From positions 36,574 through 100,573 of the forward strand of contig NZ_LABZ01000021.1 in the NCBI RefSeq assembly GCF_001043955.1: a DNA stretch of 64,000 nt, written 5' to 3'. Source of the stretch: Methylobacterium tarhaniae. GTDB lineage: Bacteria; Pseudomonadota; Alphaproteobacteria; Rhizobiales; Beijerinckiaceae. Below the pieces are notes generated by a model. The model searched no databases. It was not told where the DNA came from and saw only the letters and a list, made by a program, of their open reading frames with translations. Position numbers and translations under genes: made by a program. This document shows, in pieces, positions 9,374-18,723 of the stretch (the stretch's first letter is position 1; the number at the start of each line of letters is the position of its first letter).

Positions 9374-9402
9374 GGGGCCCGGCCGCACGGCAGCCGGGCC
9401 CC
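9374..9402 (+). terminator. Hairpin after metY, weak terminator
   Basis: A perfect 10-bp GC stem (9374-9383 with 9393-9402) and a 9-base loop lie 11 bases after the metY stop. No U-run follows, so termination may need Rho or the hairpin may only protect the 3' end. Confidence 0.55.
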
Positions 9403-9616
9403 TCCCCGCGACGGCCCGGTGCCGCCGGCACCGCTTCCGCTAGGGATCTGCCGTTAGGGAATTGGCGGCACAGGAAAAATTCCCGCAAGCATTGCGGCCA
9501 AGCCTGCTCCCGTGATCTACTGACCGCGACCAGTTTCGGCGCCGGGTGAGCCGCGGCTCCCGGCCTTCGGCGCCGTCGGGATGAATGCCGCCCGGGCGGG
9601 TCTGGAGGCTGGTGCG

Positions 9617-10792
9617 ATGGTCGCCCGCGACACCGACGCCGAACGCGCCTCCAGCGTCGAGACGGCGCGCCAGCAGGCGATCCGCGAGGAGATCGCCCGC
9701 CTGCGCGCCCTGCTTCACGAAGCCAGGCCGCCTCACGAAGCGCGGACGCCCACCGGTGAGGTCGACCGAGCCGCCTCGCCCGCCGAGTGGGAGGCGCGCC
9801 TCGCCACCGCCGAGGACCTGAATGCCCGCCTGCGGGCGAGCGAGGCCTTCACCGCCCGGCTCCTGGCCGCGAGCCGCGACAGCATCCAGGTGCTCGCCCT
9901 CGACGGCACGGTGCAGTGGCTGACCGAAGCGGGCCGCCTCGACGCGGCGGCGATCGGCAGCACCTGGGCCGCATCCTGGCCGGAGCCCGGCGACCGGATC
10001 GCCGCCGAGGTGGCGCTCGCCGCCGCCCGTGCCGGCCGCACCGGCCGCTTCCGCGCGCCCTCGGGCCCGCGCGAGGCCATGCGCTGGTGGGACGTGGTGG
10101 TTTCGCCGATCCAGGGGCCCGACGGCATCCCCGAGCGCCTGCTCGCGGTGGCTCGCGACGTGACCGAGGCGCACCGCGCCGAGGAGCAGCAGGCGCTGCT
10201 GATGCAGGAGATGGCGCACCGCCTGAAGAACACCCTGGCGCTGGTCCAGGCGGTCGCGGCCCAGACCCTGCGCAGCGCCCCCAGCCTCGAATCGGCGATG
10301 GACGCCTTCAACGGCCGCCTGATGGCGCTGTCGGATGCGCACGACGTGCTGATCCGCGGGGCCTGGGCGGAAGCCGACCTCGCGGCGGTCGTCGAGGGCG
10401 CGATGGCGCCGCACATCGACGCGATGGATGGCCGCTTCGCCGCCGCCGGTCCCCGGGTCGGCCTCGGACCCCGCTCGGTCCTGACCCTGTCGCTGATGCT
10501 GCACGAGCTCGCCACCAACGCGGCGAAGTACGGCGCCCTGTCGAGCCCGACCGGCCGCGTCGCCGTCACCTGGGCGCTGGCGGGAGAGGCCGAGGCGATG
10601 CTGCACCTGCGCTGGGAGGAGAGCGGCGGCCCGCCCGTCGTGCCGCCTCGCCGCGGCGGGTTCGGCTCGCGGCTGATCGAGCGCAGCCTAGTGCACAGCT
10701 TCGGTGGCCGGGTCAGCCTGCGCTTCCCCCGCGAGGGCGCCGTGATGGACCTCGAAGCGCCGCTCGCCGCGATGCAGGACGGGACGGCCTAG
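9617..10792 (+). CDS. PAS-containing HWE-family sensor histidine kinase
   Basis: Predicted cytoplasmic two-component kinase of 391 aa with no membrane segment. Residues about 20-45 are a charged helix, 75-185 look like a PAS domain (FTARLLAASRDSIQVLALDG), and the kinase core follows. The phosphoacceptor region is EMAHRLKNTLALVQ with His201; the N box is LHELATNAAKYGAL (about 295-308) and the WEE motif of HWE kinases is at about 333. I start at 9617 because GGAGG lies 8 bases before it; the in-frame ATG at 9581 has no such site. It is followed by a receiver protein gene, its probable partner. Confidence 0.88.
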   Translation: MVARDTDAERASSVETARQQAIREEIARLRALLHEARPPHEARTPTGEVDRAASPAEWEARLATAEDLNARLRASEAFTARLLAASRDSIQVLALDGTVQWLTEAGRLDAAAIGSTWAASWPEPGDRIAAEVALAAARAGRTGRFRAPSGPREAMRWWDVVVSPIQGPDGIPERLLAVARDVTEAHRAEEQQALLMQEMAHRLKNTLALVQAVAAQTLRSAPSLESAMDAFNGRLMALSDAHDVLIRGAWAEADLAAVVEGAMAPHIDAMDGRFAAAGPRVGLGPRSVLTLSLMLHELATNAAKYGALSSPTGRVAVTWALAGEAEAMLHLRWEESGGPPVVPPRRGGFGSRLIERSLVHSFGGRVSLRFPREGAVMDLEAPLAAMQDGTA

Positions 10793-10960
10793 CACCCTGC
10801 GAGACGGCACGACATGACCGCCCGAAACGGGACCTCGCGGGCGGATCCGGGGGCGGGACCGGCTGACGCTGCGTCCGCGGCCACGCTTGACCCCCGGCAT
10901 GCGGACCCATAGGCAGCACCATTCGGCAGCAACCTTTCGCCCCCGCCTGCATTGCCCGCG

Positions 10961-11395
10961 ATGACATCTGACCCGGACCGACACCCCCAGGATTCCCGTC
11001 AGGACGGGCCCGACCCCGCCTGCGACGCCGCCCCGGTGGTGCTCCTCGTCGAGGATGACGGCCTGCTGCTGATGGAGGCCGCCGACACCCTGGCGGAGGC
11101 CGGCTTCACCGTGCTGGAGGCGCCCCATGCCGACCAGGCCCTCAAGGTGCTGGAGAGCCGGCCCGACGTCGAGGTGCTGATGACCGACGTCGACATGCCG
11201 CTCGGCTCGATGAACGGCTTCGCCCTCGCCCGCCTCGTCTCCCGGCGCTGGCCGCGCATTCCGGTGCTGGTGGTCTCCGGCATGGGCAGCCCGGGGCCCC
11301 ACGACATGCCGCCGGGGGCGCGCTTCATCCCCAAGCCCTACGCGCCCTCGGCCCTGGTGCGGACGCTGCACGACACCGTGCGCCGCGCCGCCTGA
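10961..11395 (+). CDS. Single-domain response regulator (receiver)
   Basis: A CheY-like receiver of 144 aa with an N-terminal acidic extension. VVLLVEDDGLLL holds the acidic pair, Asp76 in MTDVDMP is the phosphoacceptor, and FIPKPY carries Lys125. There is no DNA-binding domain. It lies 168 bases after the HWE kinase gene on the same strand. A TTG at 10952 would add three residues, and no clear ribosome site favours either start. It may relay phosphate or act by protein contact, which is inference. Confidence 0.85.
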   Translation: MTSDPDRHPQDSRQDGPDPACDAAPVVLLVEDDGLLLMEAADTLAEAGFTVLEAPHADQALKVLESRPDVEVLMTDVDMPLGSMNGFALARLVSRRWPRIPVLVVSGMGSPGPHDMPPGARFIPKPYAPSALVRTLHDTVRRAA

Positions 11396-11406
11396 GCTGT
11401 GATGTT

Positions 11407-11460
11407 GTCGCAGATTTTTGTCGCAGAACCGGCCACCACTTTTGCGAAATCTGCTTAGCC
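11407..11460 (+). repeat. Nested palindromic intergenic repeat, copy A
   Basis: Outer inverted pair GCAGAT (11410-11415) / ATCTGC (11449-11454) encloses an inner pair TCGCA (11421-11425) / TGCGA (11443-11447), with core GAACC-GGCCA-CCACTT. It aligns without gaps to 19861-19914 at 44 of 54 positions. It lies directly before the second sulfhydrylase gene, whose ATG is at 11478. The arrangement resembles short dispersed palindromes common in Rhizobiales genomes. Confidence 0.75.
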
Positions 11461-11477
11461 TTCCACGGACGACCCCG

Positions 11478-12767
11478 ATGACCGATCCGACCAAGCTGCA
11501 TTTCGCCACCCGGGCGGTCCATGCCGGCACCGCCCCCGATCCGGCCACCGGCGCCCGGGCGCAGCCGATCTACTTCACCAACGGCTTCGTGTTCGAATCG
11601 AACGAGCAGGCCGCCGACATCTTCGCCATGCGGGCGACCGGCTTCTCGTATTCCCGCGGCTCGAACCCGACCGTGGCGGCGCTGGAGCGCCGGGTCGCCG
11701 CGCTGGAGGGCGCCAAGGCGGCGGTCGCCGTGGCCTCCGGCCAGTCGGCGATGCTGCTGGTGCTGATGACCCTGATGCAATCGGGCGACGCCTACGTCGC
11801 CTCCTCGCGGCTGTTCGGCGGCTCCCTCGGCCTGATGCGCCGGCTGGAGGGCCGCTACGACCTCGTGCCGCAATTCACCCGCGGCCTGACGCCGGAGGAT
11901 TTCGAGCAGGCGATCACCGACAGGACCCGGGCGATCGTCTGCGAATCGATCGTCAACCCGTGCGGCACGGTGATCGACCTCGAAGGCGTCGCCGCGGTGG
12001 CGCACAAGCACGGCCTGCCGCTGATCGTCGACAACACGCTGGCCTCCCCGGCCCTGATCCGTCCGATCGAGCACGGGGCCGACATCGTGGTCCATTCGAC
12101 CTCGAAGTTCCTGTCGGGCTCCGGCACGGTGATCGGCGGCATCGTCTGCGACGGCGGCCGGTTCGACTGGAAGGGAACGGGCCGCTACAACCTGATCAAC
12201 GAGCCCTGGCCCGACTATGACGGCCTCGTCGTCTCCGAGCGCTTCCCCGAGACCGCCTTCGCGGTGGCCTGCCGGTTGTTCGGCCTGCGCGACCTCGGCC
12301 CCGGCCTGTCGCCGATGAATGCCTTCCTGACGCTCACCGGCACCGAGACCCTGCCCCTGCGCATGGAGCGCCACTGCGCCAACGCCAAGGCGGTGGCCGC
12401 CTTCCTCAAGGATCACCCGAAGGTCGCCTGGGTGAGCTACCCGTCGCTGCCGGGCCAGCCCGGCGAGGCGATGGCGAACCGCTACTCGCCGATGGGCGCC
12501 GGCTCGATCTTCACCGTCGGCTTCGAGGGCGGCGAGAAGGCGGCCCAACGATTCATCACCGGCCTCAACCTGATCTCGCACCTCGTCAATATCGGCGAGA
12601 TCAAGTCCCTGGCGATCCACCCGGCGACGACGACCCACCGGCAGCTCCCCGCCGCCGACAAGGAGGCCGCCCGCGTCGGCCCCGACACCGTGCGGCTGTC
12701 GATCGGGCTGGAATCGACCGAGGACCTGATCGCCGACGTGGCGCAATCCCTCGACGCCCTCGACTGA
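11478..12767 (+). CDS. O-acetylhomoserine sulfhydrylase paralogue (Cys/Met metabolism PLP enzyme)
   Basis: A 429-aa PLP enzyme of the same fold and length as the MetY at 8086. Signatures are GFSYSRGSNPTVAALE (55-70), VASGQSAMLLV (86-96) and VVHSTSKFLSGSG with Lys210. The C-terminal GLNLISHLVNIGEIKSLAIHP block marks the MetY-type branch more than cystathionine synthase. Within the protein the acceptor loop differs (YFTNGFVF instead of YQTTSFVF), which may change substrate preference between O-acetyl- and O-succinylhomoserine or sulfur donor. A nested palindrome precedes it and a good hairpin follows. Confidence 0.88.
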   Translation: MTDPTKLHFATRAVHAGTAPDPATGARAQPIYFTNGFVFESNEQAADIFAMRATGFSYSRGSNPTVAALERRVAALEGAKAAVAVASGQSAMLLVLMTLMQSGDAYVASSRLFGGSLGLMRRLEGRYDLVPQFTRGLTPEDFEQAITDRTRAIVCESIVNPCGTVIDLEGVAAVAHKHGLPLIVDNTLASPALIRPIEHGADIVVHSTSKFLSGSGTVIGGIVCDGGRFDWKGTGRYNLINEPWPDYDGLVVSERFPETAFAVACRLFGLRDLGPGLSPMNAFLTLTGTETLPLRMERHCANAKAVAAFLKDHPKVAWVSYPSLPGQPGEAMANRYSPMGAGSIFTVGFEGGEKAAQRFITGLNLISHLVNIGEIKSLAIHPATTTHRQLPAADKEAARVGPDTVRLSIGLESTEDLIADVAQSLDALD

Positions 12768-12774
12768 GCCTTTC

Positions 12775-12803
12775 GCGCCGTCCGGGCCACCGCCGGACGG
12801 CGC
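12775..12803 (+). terminator. Hairpin terminator after the second sulfhydrylase gene
   Basis: A perfect 11-bp stem (12775-12785 with 12793-12803) and a 7-base loop are followed by TTG. It lies 8 bases past the stop codon. The U-run is minimal, so it is of moderate strength. Confidence 0.65.
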
Positions 12804-12817
12804 TTGCCTCATGCTTC

Positions 12818-12832
12818 GAACAAATGTAGAAC
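12818..12832 (+). promoter_or_regulatory. LexA (SOS) box upstream of ssb
   Basis: GAAC-AAATGTA-GAAC exactly matches the alphaproteobacterial LexA consensus GAAC-N7-GAAC (GTTC-N7-GTTC on the other strand). It lies 154 bases before the ssb start, and ssb is a known SOS gene. The motif alone is expected about once per window by chance at this base composition, so the gene context is what makes the call credible. Confidence 0.65.
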
Positions 12833-12985
12833 ACGCTCAGGCCTGAGGCATGTGTGTAGTGGGCACAAGGCGTCCGCTCCCCTTGCCGGTCCCGGCCTGT
12901 TCGGCCCAACTCGCGTGACCGAAGCGGTGGTCCGCGGCGTCGGCCGGGCATGCGCCCGAGTGAGATGGAACGAGAGGAGAGCGTG

Positions 12986-13549
12986 ATGGCGGGCAGCGTG
13001 AACAAGGTGATCCTGGTGGGCAATCTCGGGCGCGACCCGGAGACCCGCCGTCTGGCCTCCGGCGACCCGGTGGTGAACCTGCGCCTGGCCACGTCCGAGT
13101 CCTGGAAGGACAAGGCGACCGGCGAGCGCAAGGAGAAGACCGAGTGGCACTCGGTCGTGATCTACAACGAGAACCTGGCCCGCGTCGCCGAGCAGTACCT
13201 GCGCAAGGGCTCGAAGGTCTACGTCGAGGGCCAGCTTCAGACCCGCAAGTGGCAGGACCAGTCCGGCGCCGAGAAGTACACGACCGAGATCGTGCTGCAA
13301 CGCTTCCGCGGCGAGCTGACGATCCTCGACGGCCGCGGCGGCGGCGCCGAAGGCGGCATGTCCGAGATGGGCGGCGACGACATGGGCGGCGGCCAGATCA
13401 GCCGCGGCGGCGATTACGGCGGTGGCGGCGGTGGCGGGCGCAGCAGCGGCGGGCGCTCCTCCTCCGGTGGCGAGCGGCGCCCGGCTCCGTCGTCGAGCGG
13501 CGGCAACCAGAAGCGCTACGACGACCTGGACGACGACATCCCGTTCTAG
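12986..13549 (+). CDS. ssb: Single-stranded DNA-binding protein
   Basis: Coats single-stranded DNA in replication, recombination and repair. The protein is 187 aa. The OB fold spans about residues 4-110 ([17 protein letters not shown] at the start, [19 protein letters not shown] in the middle). A Gly/Ser/Arg-rich disordered linker follows (about 115-175), and the acidic partner-binding tip is DLDDDIPF. The ATG at 12986 is preceded by GAGAGGAGAG. An SOS box lies upstream and a strong hairpin downstream. The uvrA gene, often divergent from ssb in this class, is not here. Confidence 0.96.
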   Translation: MAGSVNKVILVGNLGRDPETRRLASGDPVVNLRLATSESWKDKATGERKEKTEWHSVVIYNENLARVAEQYLRKGSKVYVEGQLQTRKWQDQSGAEKYTTEIVLQRFRGELTILDGRGGGAEGGMSEMGGDDMGGGQISRGGDYGGGGGGGRSSGGRSSSGGERRPAPSSSGGNQKRYDDLDDDIPF

Positions 13550-13616
13550 GGCGATCCCCGATCGCATCCTCCTTGGCGAGTGCGGCTCGCCACGGAGCGC
13601 ACGACAATCGTGAGAA

Positions 13617-13643
13617 GCGCCCGGTCACATCGTGACCGGGCGC
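13617..13643 (+). terminator. Hairpin terminator after ssb
   Basis: A perfect 12-bp stem (13617-13628 with 13632-13643) closes on the 3-base loop ATC. The following TGTGCTTGT is only mildly U-rich. It lies 68 bases after the ssb stop. Confidence 0.65.
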
Positions 13644-13771
13644 TGTGCTTGTCGCCATGCAGGATCTGACCGGGAACGGTGCCGTAGCGCTGGATTCGTC
13701 TCGCAGGAGACATGCGCGACATTCCGGCAAACACCCTTGCGTGAACTCCCGCAAATCATGCGCGATCATTC

Positions 13772-14103
13772 ATGGTTGCCTCGGTGGTGATCGCGCGGGC
13801 AATGTCCACGTGCAAGAACTCGAGCTGCATGTCGGACTTGGTCGACGCGTATATCAAGCGACGAACCAATACGTTCGTACGCTATCCGAATGCGCCGATC
13901 GATATGTACATGATCCAGAAAAACGATGGATCGGTCAAAGTCTGCTCCGGCACCAGGACCACGATGACGGATGCCGCCGGCTCACCTCTGCCGGGATCAT
14001 CATGCGGGACGGCGATATCGGCGCCGCCATCATCAGCAGCACCTATCCGTCCGTGCTGCCGAAATTCGTCAAAGCCTATATCAGCCCGCCGGGCGCTTCG
14101 TAG
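13772..14103 (+). pseudogene. Possible frameshifted remnant of an unknown gene
   Basis: I do not recognise a family. Two adjacent stretches look protein-like in different frames. About 13800-14000 reads as YIKRRTNTFVRYPNAPIDMY and MIQKNDGSVKVCSGTRTTM; about 13999-14103 reads, one frame over, as IIMRDGDIGAAIISSTYPS and LPKFVKAYISPPGAS then stop. A single net shift near 13994-14000 would join them into one continuous chain, while either frame alone degenerates into low-quality sequence. The region is less GC-rich than its neighbours. It could equally be non-coding. The remaining DNA between ssb and malate synthase (13644-14294) shows no other gene. Confidence 0.35.
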
Positions 14104-14294
14104 CGCGGCCCCGCGATCGACGTCATGATGAACGCCAAAGCGACCTGCCGAGCCGCGATCCGGCGGAGGAGCGCCTCCGCGCGGCCCGGTGACGCGCGCG
14201 ATCCGAAAAGCCACGGGCCGGCGACGGCGACCACCGGCCCGCGGCACATGGGAGGGCGCCGCACTCCACGATGGGCGCCCTCCCCTCTCACGCC

Positions 14295-16469
14295 TCAGGC
14301 CGGCGCGCCGCCGGCCTTCGCCTCGCGCCGCCGGGCATGCAGCACGTACTCGGTGTAACCGTTGGGCTGGATGCGGCCCTTGAACACCAGGTCGCAGGCG
14401 GCCTGGAAGGCGGGGCCGTCGAAGCCCGGCGCCATCGGGCGGTAGAGCGGGTCGCCGGCATTCTGGCGGTCGACCACCTGGGCCATGCGCTTCATCGTCT
14501 CCATCACCTGTGCCTGCGAGACCACGCCGTGGTGCAGCCAGTTGGCGATGTGCTGGGACGAGATGCGCAGGGTCGCCCGGTCCTCCATGAGCGCCACGTC
14601 GTGGATGTCCGGCACCTTGGAGCAGCCGACGCCCTGGTCGATCCAGCGCACGACGTAGCCGAGGATGCTCTGGACGTTGTTGTCGATCTCCTGCTGCACG
14701 TCGTCGGGGGCGAAGTTCGAGCGGGCGAGCGGGATCTGCAGGATCTCGTCGAGAGCCGAGCGCGGCCGGCGCGCCAGCTCCTGCTGGCGGGCCTTCACGT
14801 CGGTCTCGTGGTAGTGCAGTGCGTGCAGGGTCGCGGCGGTCGGGGAAGGCACCCAGGCGGTCGAGGCGCCGGCCTTCGGGTGGGCGCCCTTCTGCATCAG
14901 CATCTCGGCCATGGCGTCGGGCGCCGCCCACATGCCCTTGCCGATCTGCGCCCGGCCAAGGAGGCCGCAGGCGAGGCCGACATCGACGTTGTTCTCCTCG
15001 TAGCCCTTGATCCAGGGCGTACCCTTCATGTCGTTCTTGCGGATGACAGGGCCCGCCTCCATCGAGGTGTGGATCTCGTCGCCGGTGCGGTCGAGGAAGC
15101 CGGTATTGATGAACACCACCCGCTGCTCCGCCGCCTTGATGCAGGCGGCGAGGTTCACCGTGGTGCGGCGCTCCTCGTCCATGATGCCCATCTTGAGGGT
15201 GTTGGGCTTCAAGCCCAGCATCGCCTCGACACGGCCGAACAGCTCGACCGCGAAGGCGACCTCCTCCGGCCCGTGCATCTTCGGCTTGACGATGTAGACC
15301 GAGCCGCGGCGGCTGTTGCGGATCGACGACGTGCCCTTGAGGTCGTGGATCGCGATCAGGGCCGTCACGGCCGCGTCGAGGATGCCCTCCGGCACCTCGG
15401 CGCCGCTCTCGTCGAGCACCGCATCGGTGAACATGTGGTGGCCGACATTGCGCACCAGCATCAGGGAGCGGCCGGGAACCGTCACCTCGCCCTCGCCCGA
15501 CGGCGCCGTGTAGGTCCGGTCGGGGTTGAGCTTGCGCTCGAAGCGGCGCCCGTCCTTCTCGACCGCGGCCGAGAGCGTGCCGTTCATCAGGCCGAGCCAG
15601 TTGCGATAGACCACGACCTTGTCGTCGGCATCCACCGCGGCGACCGAATCCTCGAGGTCCATGATCGTCGAGACCGCCGACTCGATCACGATGTCGGCGA
15701 CGCCGGAGGCGTCGAAGCGGCCGATCCGGTGAGTCCGGTCGAGGACGATCTCGACGTGCAGGCCGTGGTGGCGCAGCAGCAGGGCCGTCGGCGAGGTGGC
15801 CTTGCCGCGATAGCCGGCGAAGGCCTCGGGCCGGGCGAGCGGGATCGTGTCGCCGGTATTCATGTTGCCGACGAGCTGGCCGCCCTCCACCGCGTAGGTC
15901 ACCACGTCGGCGTGGCGGCCGCCGGCCAGCGGCAGGGTGCGGTCGAGGAAGGCCCGGGCCCGGGCCACCACCCGGGCGCCGCGGGTGCGGTTGTAGCCGC
16001 TGGCGCGGGTCGCGCCGCCCTCCTCCGACACCGCGTCGGTGCCGTAGAGCGCGTCGTAGAGCGAGCCCCAGCGGGCATTGGCGGCGTTGAGCGCGTAGCG
16101 GGCGTTCGAGGTCGGCACCACGAGCTGCGGGCCGGCGATGGTGGCGATCTCGTCGTCGACGTCGTCGGTGCGCACCTGGACCGGTCCGGGATCGGGCAGG
16201 AGGTAGCCGATCTCGGTGAGGAACGCCTTGTAGGCCGCCTCGTCCACCGGCTTGCCGACCCGCTCGCGATGGTAGGCGTCGATCTTGGCCTGCAGGGCGT
16301 CGCGGGTCTCGAGCAGGGCGCGGTTGCGGGGGCTCAAATCGCGCACGATGGCCGACAGGCCGTTCCAGAACGCCTCCGGGCCGATCCCGGTCCCCGGCAG
16401 GGCTTCCTCGACCACGAAATCGTGCAGCACCCGGGCCACCGACACGCCACCGACCGTCTTGCGATCCAT
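14295..16469 (-). CDS. glcB: Malate synthase G
   Basis: Condenses glyoxylate with acetyl-CoA to malate. The protein is 724 aa, the usual length for isoform G (the A isoform is about 530). Motifs include [20 protein letters not shown] near residue 120, the active-site [19 protein letters not shown] (starting at Lys/Pro-rich strand), [14 protein letters not shown], and [18 protein letters not shown] towards the C-terminus. The ATG at 16469 gives [15 protein letters not shown] and is preceded by GGGAGGAAGACG; upstream codons in the same frame are not gene-like. In a methylotroph the enzyme could serve glyoxylate clearance or C2 growth. Confidence 0.96.
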   Translation of the reverse strand: MDRKTVGGVSVARVLHDFVVEEALPGTGIGPEAFWNGLSAIVRDLSPRNRALLETRDALQAKIDAYHRERVGKPVDEAAYKAFLTEIGYLLPDPGPVQVRTDDVDDEIATIAGPQLVVPTSNARYALNAANARWGSLYDALYGTDAVSEEGGATRASGYNRTRGARVVARARAFLDRTLPLAGGRHADVVTYAVEGGQLVGNMNTGDTIPLARPEAFAGYRGKATSPTALLLRHHGLHVEIVLDRTHRIGRFDASGVADIVIESAVSTIMDLEDSVAAVDADDKVVVYRNWLGLMNGTLSAAVEKDGRRFERKLNPDRTYTAPSGEGEVTVPGRSLMLVRNVGHHMFTDAVLDESGAEVPEGILDAAVTALIAIHDLKGTSSIRNSRRGSVYIVKPKMHGPEEVAFAVELFGRVEAMLGLKPNTLKMGIMDEERRTTVNLAACIKAAEQRVVFINTGFLDRTGDEIHTSMEAGPVIRKNDMKGTPWIKGYEENNVDVGLACGLLGRAQIGKGMWAAPDAMAEMLMQKGAHPKAGASTAWVPSPTAATLHALHYHETDVKARQQELARRPRSALDEILQIPLARSNFAPDDVQQEIDNNVQSILGYVVRWIDQGVGCSKVPDIHDVALMEDRATLRISSQHIANWLHHGVVSQAQVMETMKRMAQVVDRQNAGDPLYRPMAPGFDGPAFQAACDLVFKGRIQPNGYTEYVLHARRREAKAGGAPA

Positions 16470-16739
16470 CGTCTTCCTCCCGCGGGCATCCGCACGTGCC
16501 CGCCTTCGCCTCCCTCTAACAGGGGATGCGGGCGCCAGAAAGCCGATGCGCGGGCGCAGGCCGCGGGGAGCCCGCTGGCCGCGATCCCGGGATGAGACGA
16601 CCTGTCGAAAACGTAATGCAGGGTACGGGCGAAAAAGCTCCGCTCGCGCGTTGCCTCCCCGTGACAAACGCCGGCCCCCCTCCCATCTCGTGGGCGCCGG
16701 GCCGGGTCCGCCCGCCGGCCACCGAAGGAGTACGGCTCC

Positions 16740-17495
16740 ATGAACAGCGAAGAACGCGACGTCATCAACGGCATATTCCAGCGACTGGAGCAGGCCGCGC
16801 AGCAGCCCCGCGATGCCGACGCGGAGCGCTTCATCGCCGACAAGATCCGCGCCCAGCCCTACGCGCCCTACGCCCTGGCGCAGCTCGTCTACGTGCAGGA
16901 GGAGGCGATCAAGAGCCTCAACCAGCAGCTCGAGCAGGCCCGGGCCGAGGCCCAGCGCGGCGGCCAGGGGGCCGGCCAGGGCGCCGGCGGAGGCGGCTTC
17001 TTCTCCAGCATCTTCGGCGGCGGCTCGCGGCCCGAGCCGCAGCAGCCGCCGCAGCGCGGCGGCGCCTGGGGCAACCAGGGCGGCGGCTATGGCCAGCAGC
17101 CCGGCTATGGCGGCCCGCAGCAGGGCTATCCGCCGCAGCAGCCCGGCTATGCCCCGCAGCAGGGCGGTCCGTGGGGCGGCCAGCCGCAGGCGCCACAGCA
17201 GCGCGGCGGCGGCTTCCTCGCCACGGCGCTGCCGATGGCGGCGGGTGCGGCGGGCGGCATGCTGCTCGGCAGCGCGCTCAGCAACGCCTTCGCGGGCGGC
17301 CACTCCTCCCTCGGCAGCATGGCGGGCCTGGGCGGCGCCGGTGCGGCCGGCGGGACCACTATCGAGAACAACTACTTCGGCAATGCCGGCGGCAGCGAGG
17401 ATTTCGGCGCGCCGCTGGGCGGCGACGATGCCGGCTTCCAGGACGCCTCCTATGACGGCGACATGGGCGACAGCGGCAGCGACGACTGGGTCTGA
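16740..17495 (+). CDS. DUF2076 family protein
   Basis: Function unknown; the family has been described as periplasmic ligand-binding sensor-like, although no clear signal peptide is visible here. In 251 aa the order is: a helical N-terminal domain (1-75, [19 protein letters not shown]), a Gly/Gln/Pro-rich low-complexity region (80-155, repeated [20 protein letters not shown] motifs), a hydrophobic Gly/Ala patch ([20 protein letters not shown]), and an acidic C-terminus containing [14 protein letters not shown] lies upstream of the ATG. A strong intrinsic terminator follows. It is transcribed away from malate synthase. Confidence 0.8.
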   Translation: MNSEERDVINGIFQRLEQAAQQPRDADAERFIADKIRAQPYAPYALAQLVYVQEEAIKSLNQQLEQARAEAQRGGQGAGQGAGGGGFFSSIFGGGSRPEPQQPPQRGGAWGNQGGGYGQQPGYGGPQQGYPPQQPGYAPQQGGPWGGQPQAPQQRGGGFLATALPMAAGAAGGMLLGSALSNAFAGGHSSLGSMAGLGGAGAAGGTTIENNYFGNAGGSEDFGAPLGGDDAGFQDASYDGDMGDSGSDDWV

Positions 17496-17520
17496 CCGGT
17501 CGCGTCGTCCAGCCTGAAGG

Positions 17521-17551
17521 GCCCCGCCGCGGCAGCGCGGCGGGGCTTTTT
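17521..17551 (+). terminator. Intrinsic terminator after the DUF2076 gene
   Basis: A perfect 11-bp GC stem (17521-17531 with 17536-17546, loop GCAG) is followed by TTTTT at 17547-17551. It separates the plus-strand DUF2076 gene from the convergent L,D-transpeptidase gene. Confidence 0.9.
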
Positions 17552-17555
17552 CGCG

Positions 17556-18464
17556 TCAGATCACCATCACGCGGGCCCCGACCGGCACCCGCTCGTACAG
17601 GTCCATCACGTCCTCGTTCATCATCCGGATGCAGCCCGAGGAGACCGACTGTCCGATCGTGTGCGGCTCGTTGGTGCCGTGGATGCGGTAGAGCGACGAG
17701 CCGAGATAGAGGGCGCGGGCGCCCAGCGGGTTGGCGGGGCCGCCGGCCATGTGGCGCGGCAGGTCCGGGCGCCGCCGCAGCATCTCGGCCGGCGGCGTCC
17801 AGTCCGGCCATTCGCGCTTGGCGCTGACGGTCTTCATCCCCGACCAGGTGAAGCCCGGCCGCCCGACGCCGATGCCGTAGCGCAGGGCCCGGCCGCCGGG
17901 CTGGACGAGGTAGAGGAACCGCGAGGGCGTGTCGATCACGACGGTGCCGGGCCGCTGCCCGCCGTCATAGGCGACCTCCTGGCGCTGGAAGCGCGAGTCG
18001 ATCGCCCGGGCGATCCCCTCCTGGGCCTCGGGATCCGGCATCGGCACCGCCCGTGCGCGAGGCGCCTCGAACGGATCCGGGGCATAGGCCGGGGCCGGCA
18101 CCGGATCGCCGGAATGCAGGGAGGCCCCGGGGACGACCGGCGCGTAGCCGACCCGCGCGCCCGAATACGGGGCGCCCGCAGAGCCCGCCGGCGCGTAGCC
18201 CGCGGCGCGGGCATAGGCCGGCGCTTGCCCGTAGACCTCGGCGGCGTAGCCGGCCTGCCGGTAGCCGCGCCCGGCCAGGATCGTGCCGTCCGGGGCGACC
18301 GGTGCCGGGCGTAAGGGGCGGGCGACGGCGGCGGGATCCTGCCCGGTCATCAGGAACTCGATGAAGCCGCCGCCATAGGCTCCCGGCGCGCCCTGCGCCA
18401 GCACCGGTCCCGCTCCCAGCCCGGCCGCGACCGCCCCGGCCAGCACCATCCCGCGCACCGCCAT
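17556..18464 (-). CDS. L,D-transpeptidase (ErfK/YbiS type) with long proline-rich linker
   Basis: Predicted periplasmic cysteine transpeptidase acting on peptidoglycan or outer-membrane anchoring. From the ATG at 18464 the protein is 302 aa: signal peptide (MAVRGMVLAGAVAAGLGAG, cleavage near VLAQ), an Ala/Pro/Tyr-rich linker (about 30-165), then a C-terminal YkuD domain. The domain contains VVIDTPSRFLYLV, YRIHGTNEPHTIGQ and SVSSGCIRMMNEDV with the catalytic Cys. The in-frame ATG at 18449 is an alternative start. The frame stays open further upstream to 18656, but that part does not look coding. Convergent with the DUF2076 gene. Confidence 0.9.
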   Translation of the reverse strand: MAVRGMVLAGAVAAGLGAGPVLAQGAPGAYGGGFIEFLMTGQDPAAVARPLRPAPVAPDGTILAGRGYRQAGYAAEVYGQAPAYARAAGYAPAGSAGAPYSGARVGYAPVVPGASLHSGDPVPAPAYAPDPFEAPRARAVPMPDPEAQEGIARAIDSRFQRQEVAYDGGQRPGTVVIDTPSRFLYLVQPGGRALRYGIGVGRPGFTWSGMKTVSAKREWPDWTPPAEMLRRRPDLPRHMAGGPANPLGARALYLGSSLYRIHGTNEPHTIGQSVSSGCIRMMNEDVMDLYERVPVGARVMVI

Positions 18465-18723
18465 CTCACCCGTCCCCGAACCCGCCCGACCGACCCGCCG
18501 GCATCGCGGCGAGGAGAGCAGGCCGCCCGGGACCGCGCGGTGAAGGAACGTGGTGAGCGCTTCCCTAAATCCTTGCGGCAAATCGTTAATTCTGCCGCAT
18601 CGTGAATCCTTCGTCACCGCGGCGGCGGATCCGGGCGGCCATTCAGCAATTCGCAATCAATCTTCGGGACACTGTCCCAGTGGGCCGTGCGATGCGGCCG
18701 CGGTTGCAGGCTCTCTCGGACTC

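Noticed and set aside
16470..17303. N-terminal extension of malate synthase into the DUF2076 gene
   Set aside because: The extension is antisense to DUF2076, and the ATG at 16469 gives the normal family length with a good ribosome site.
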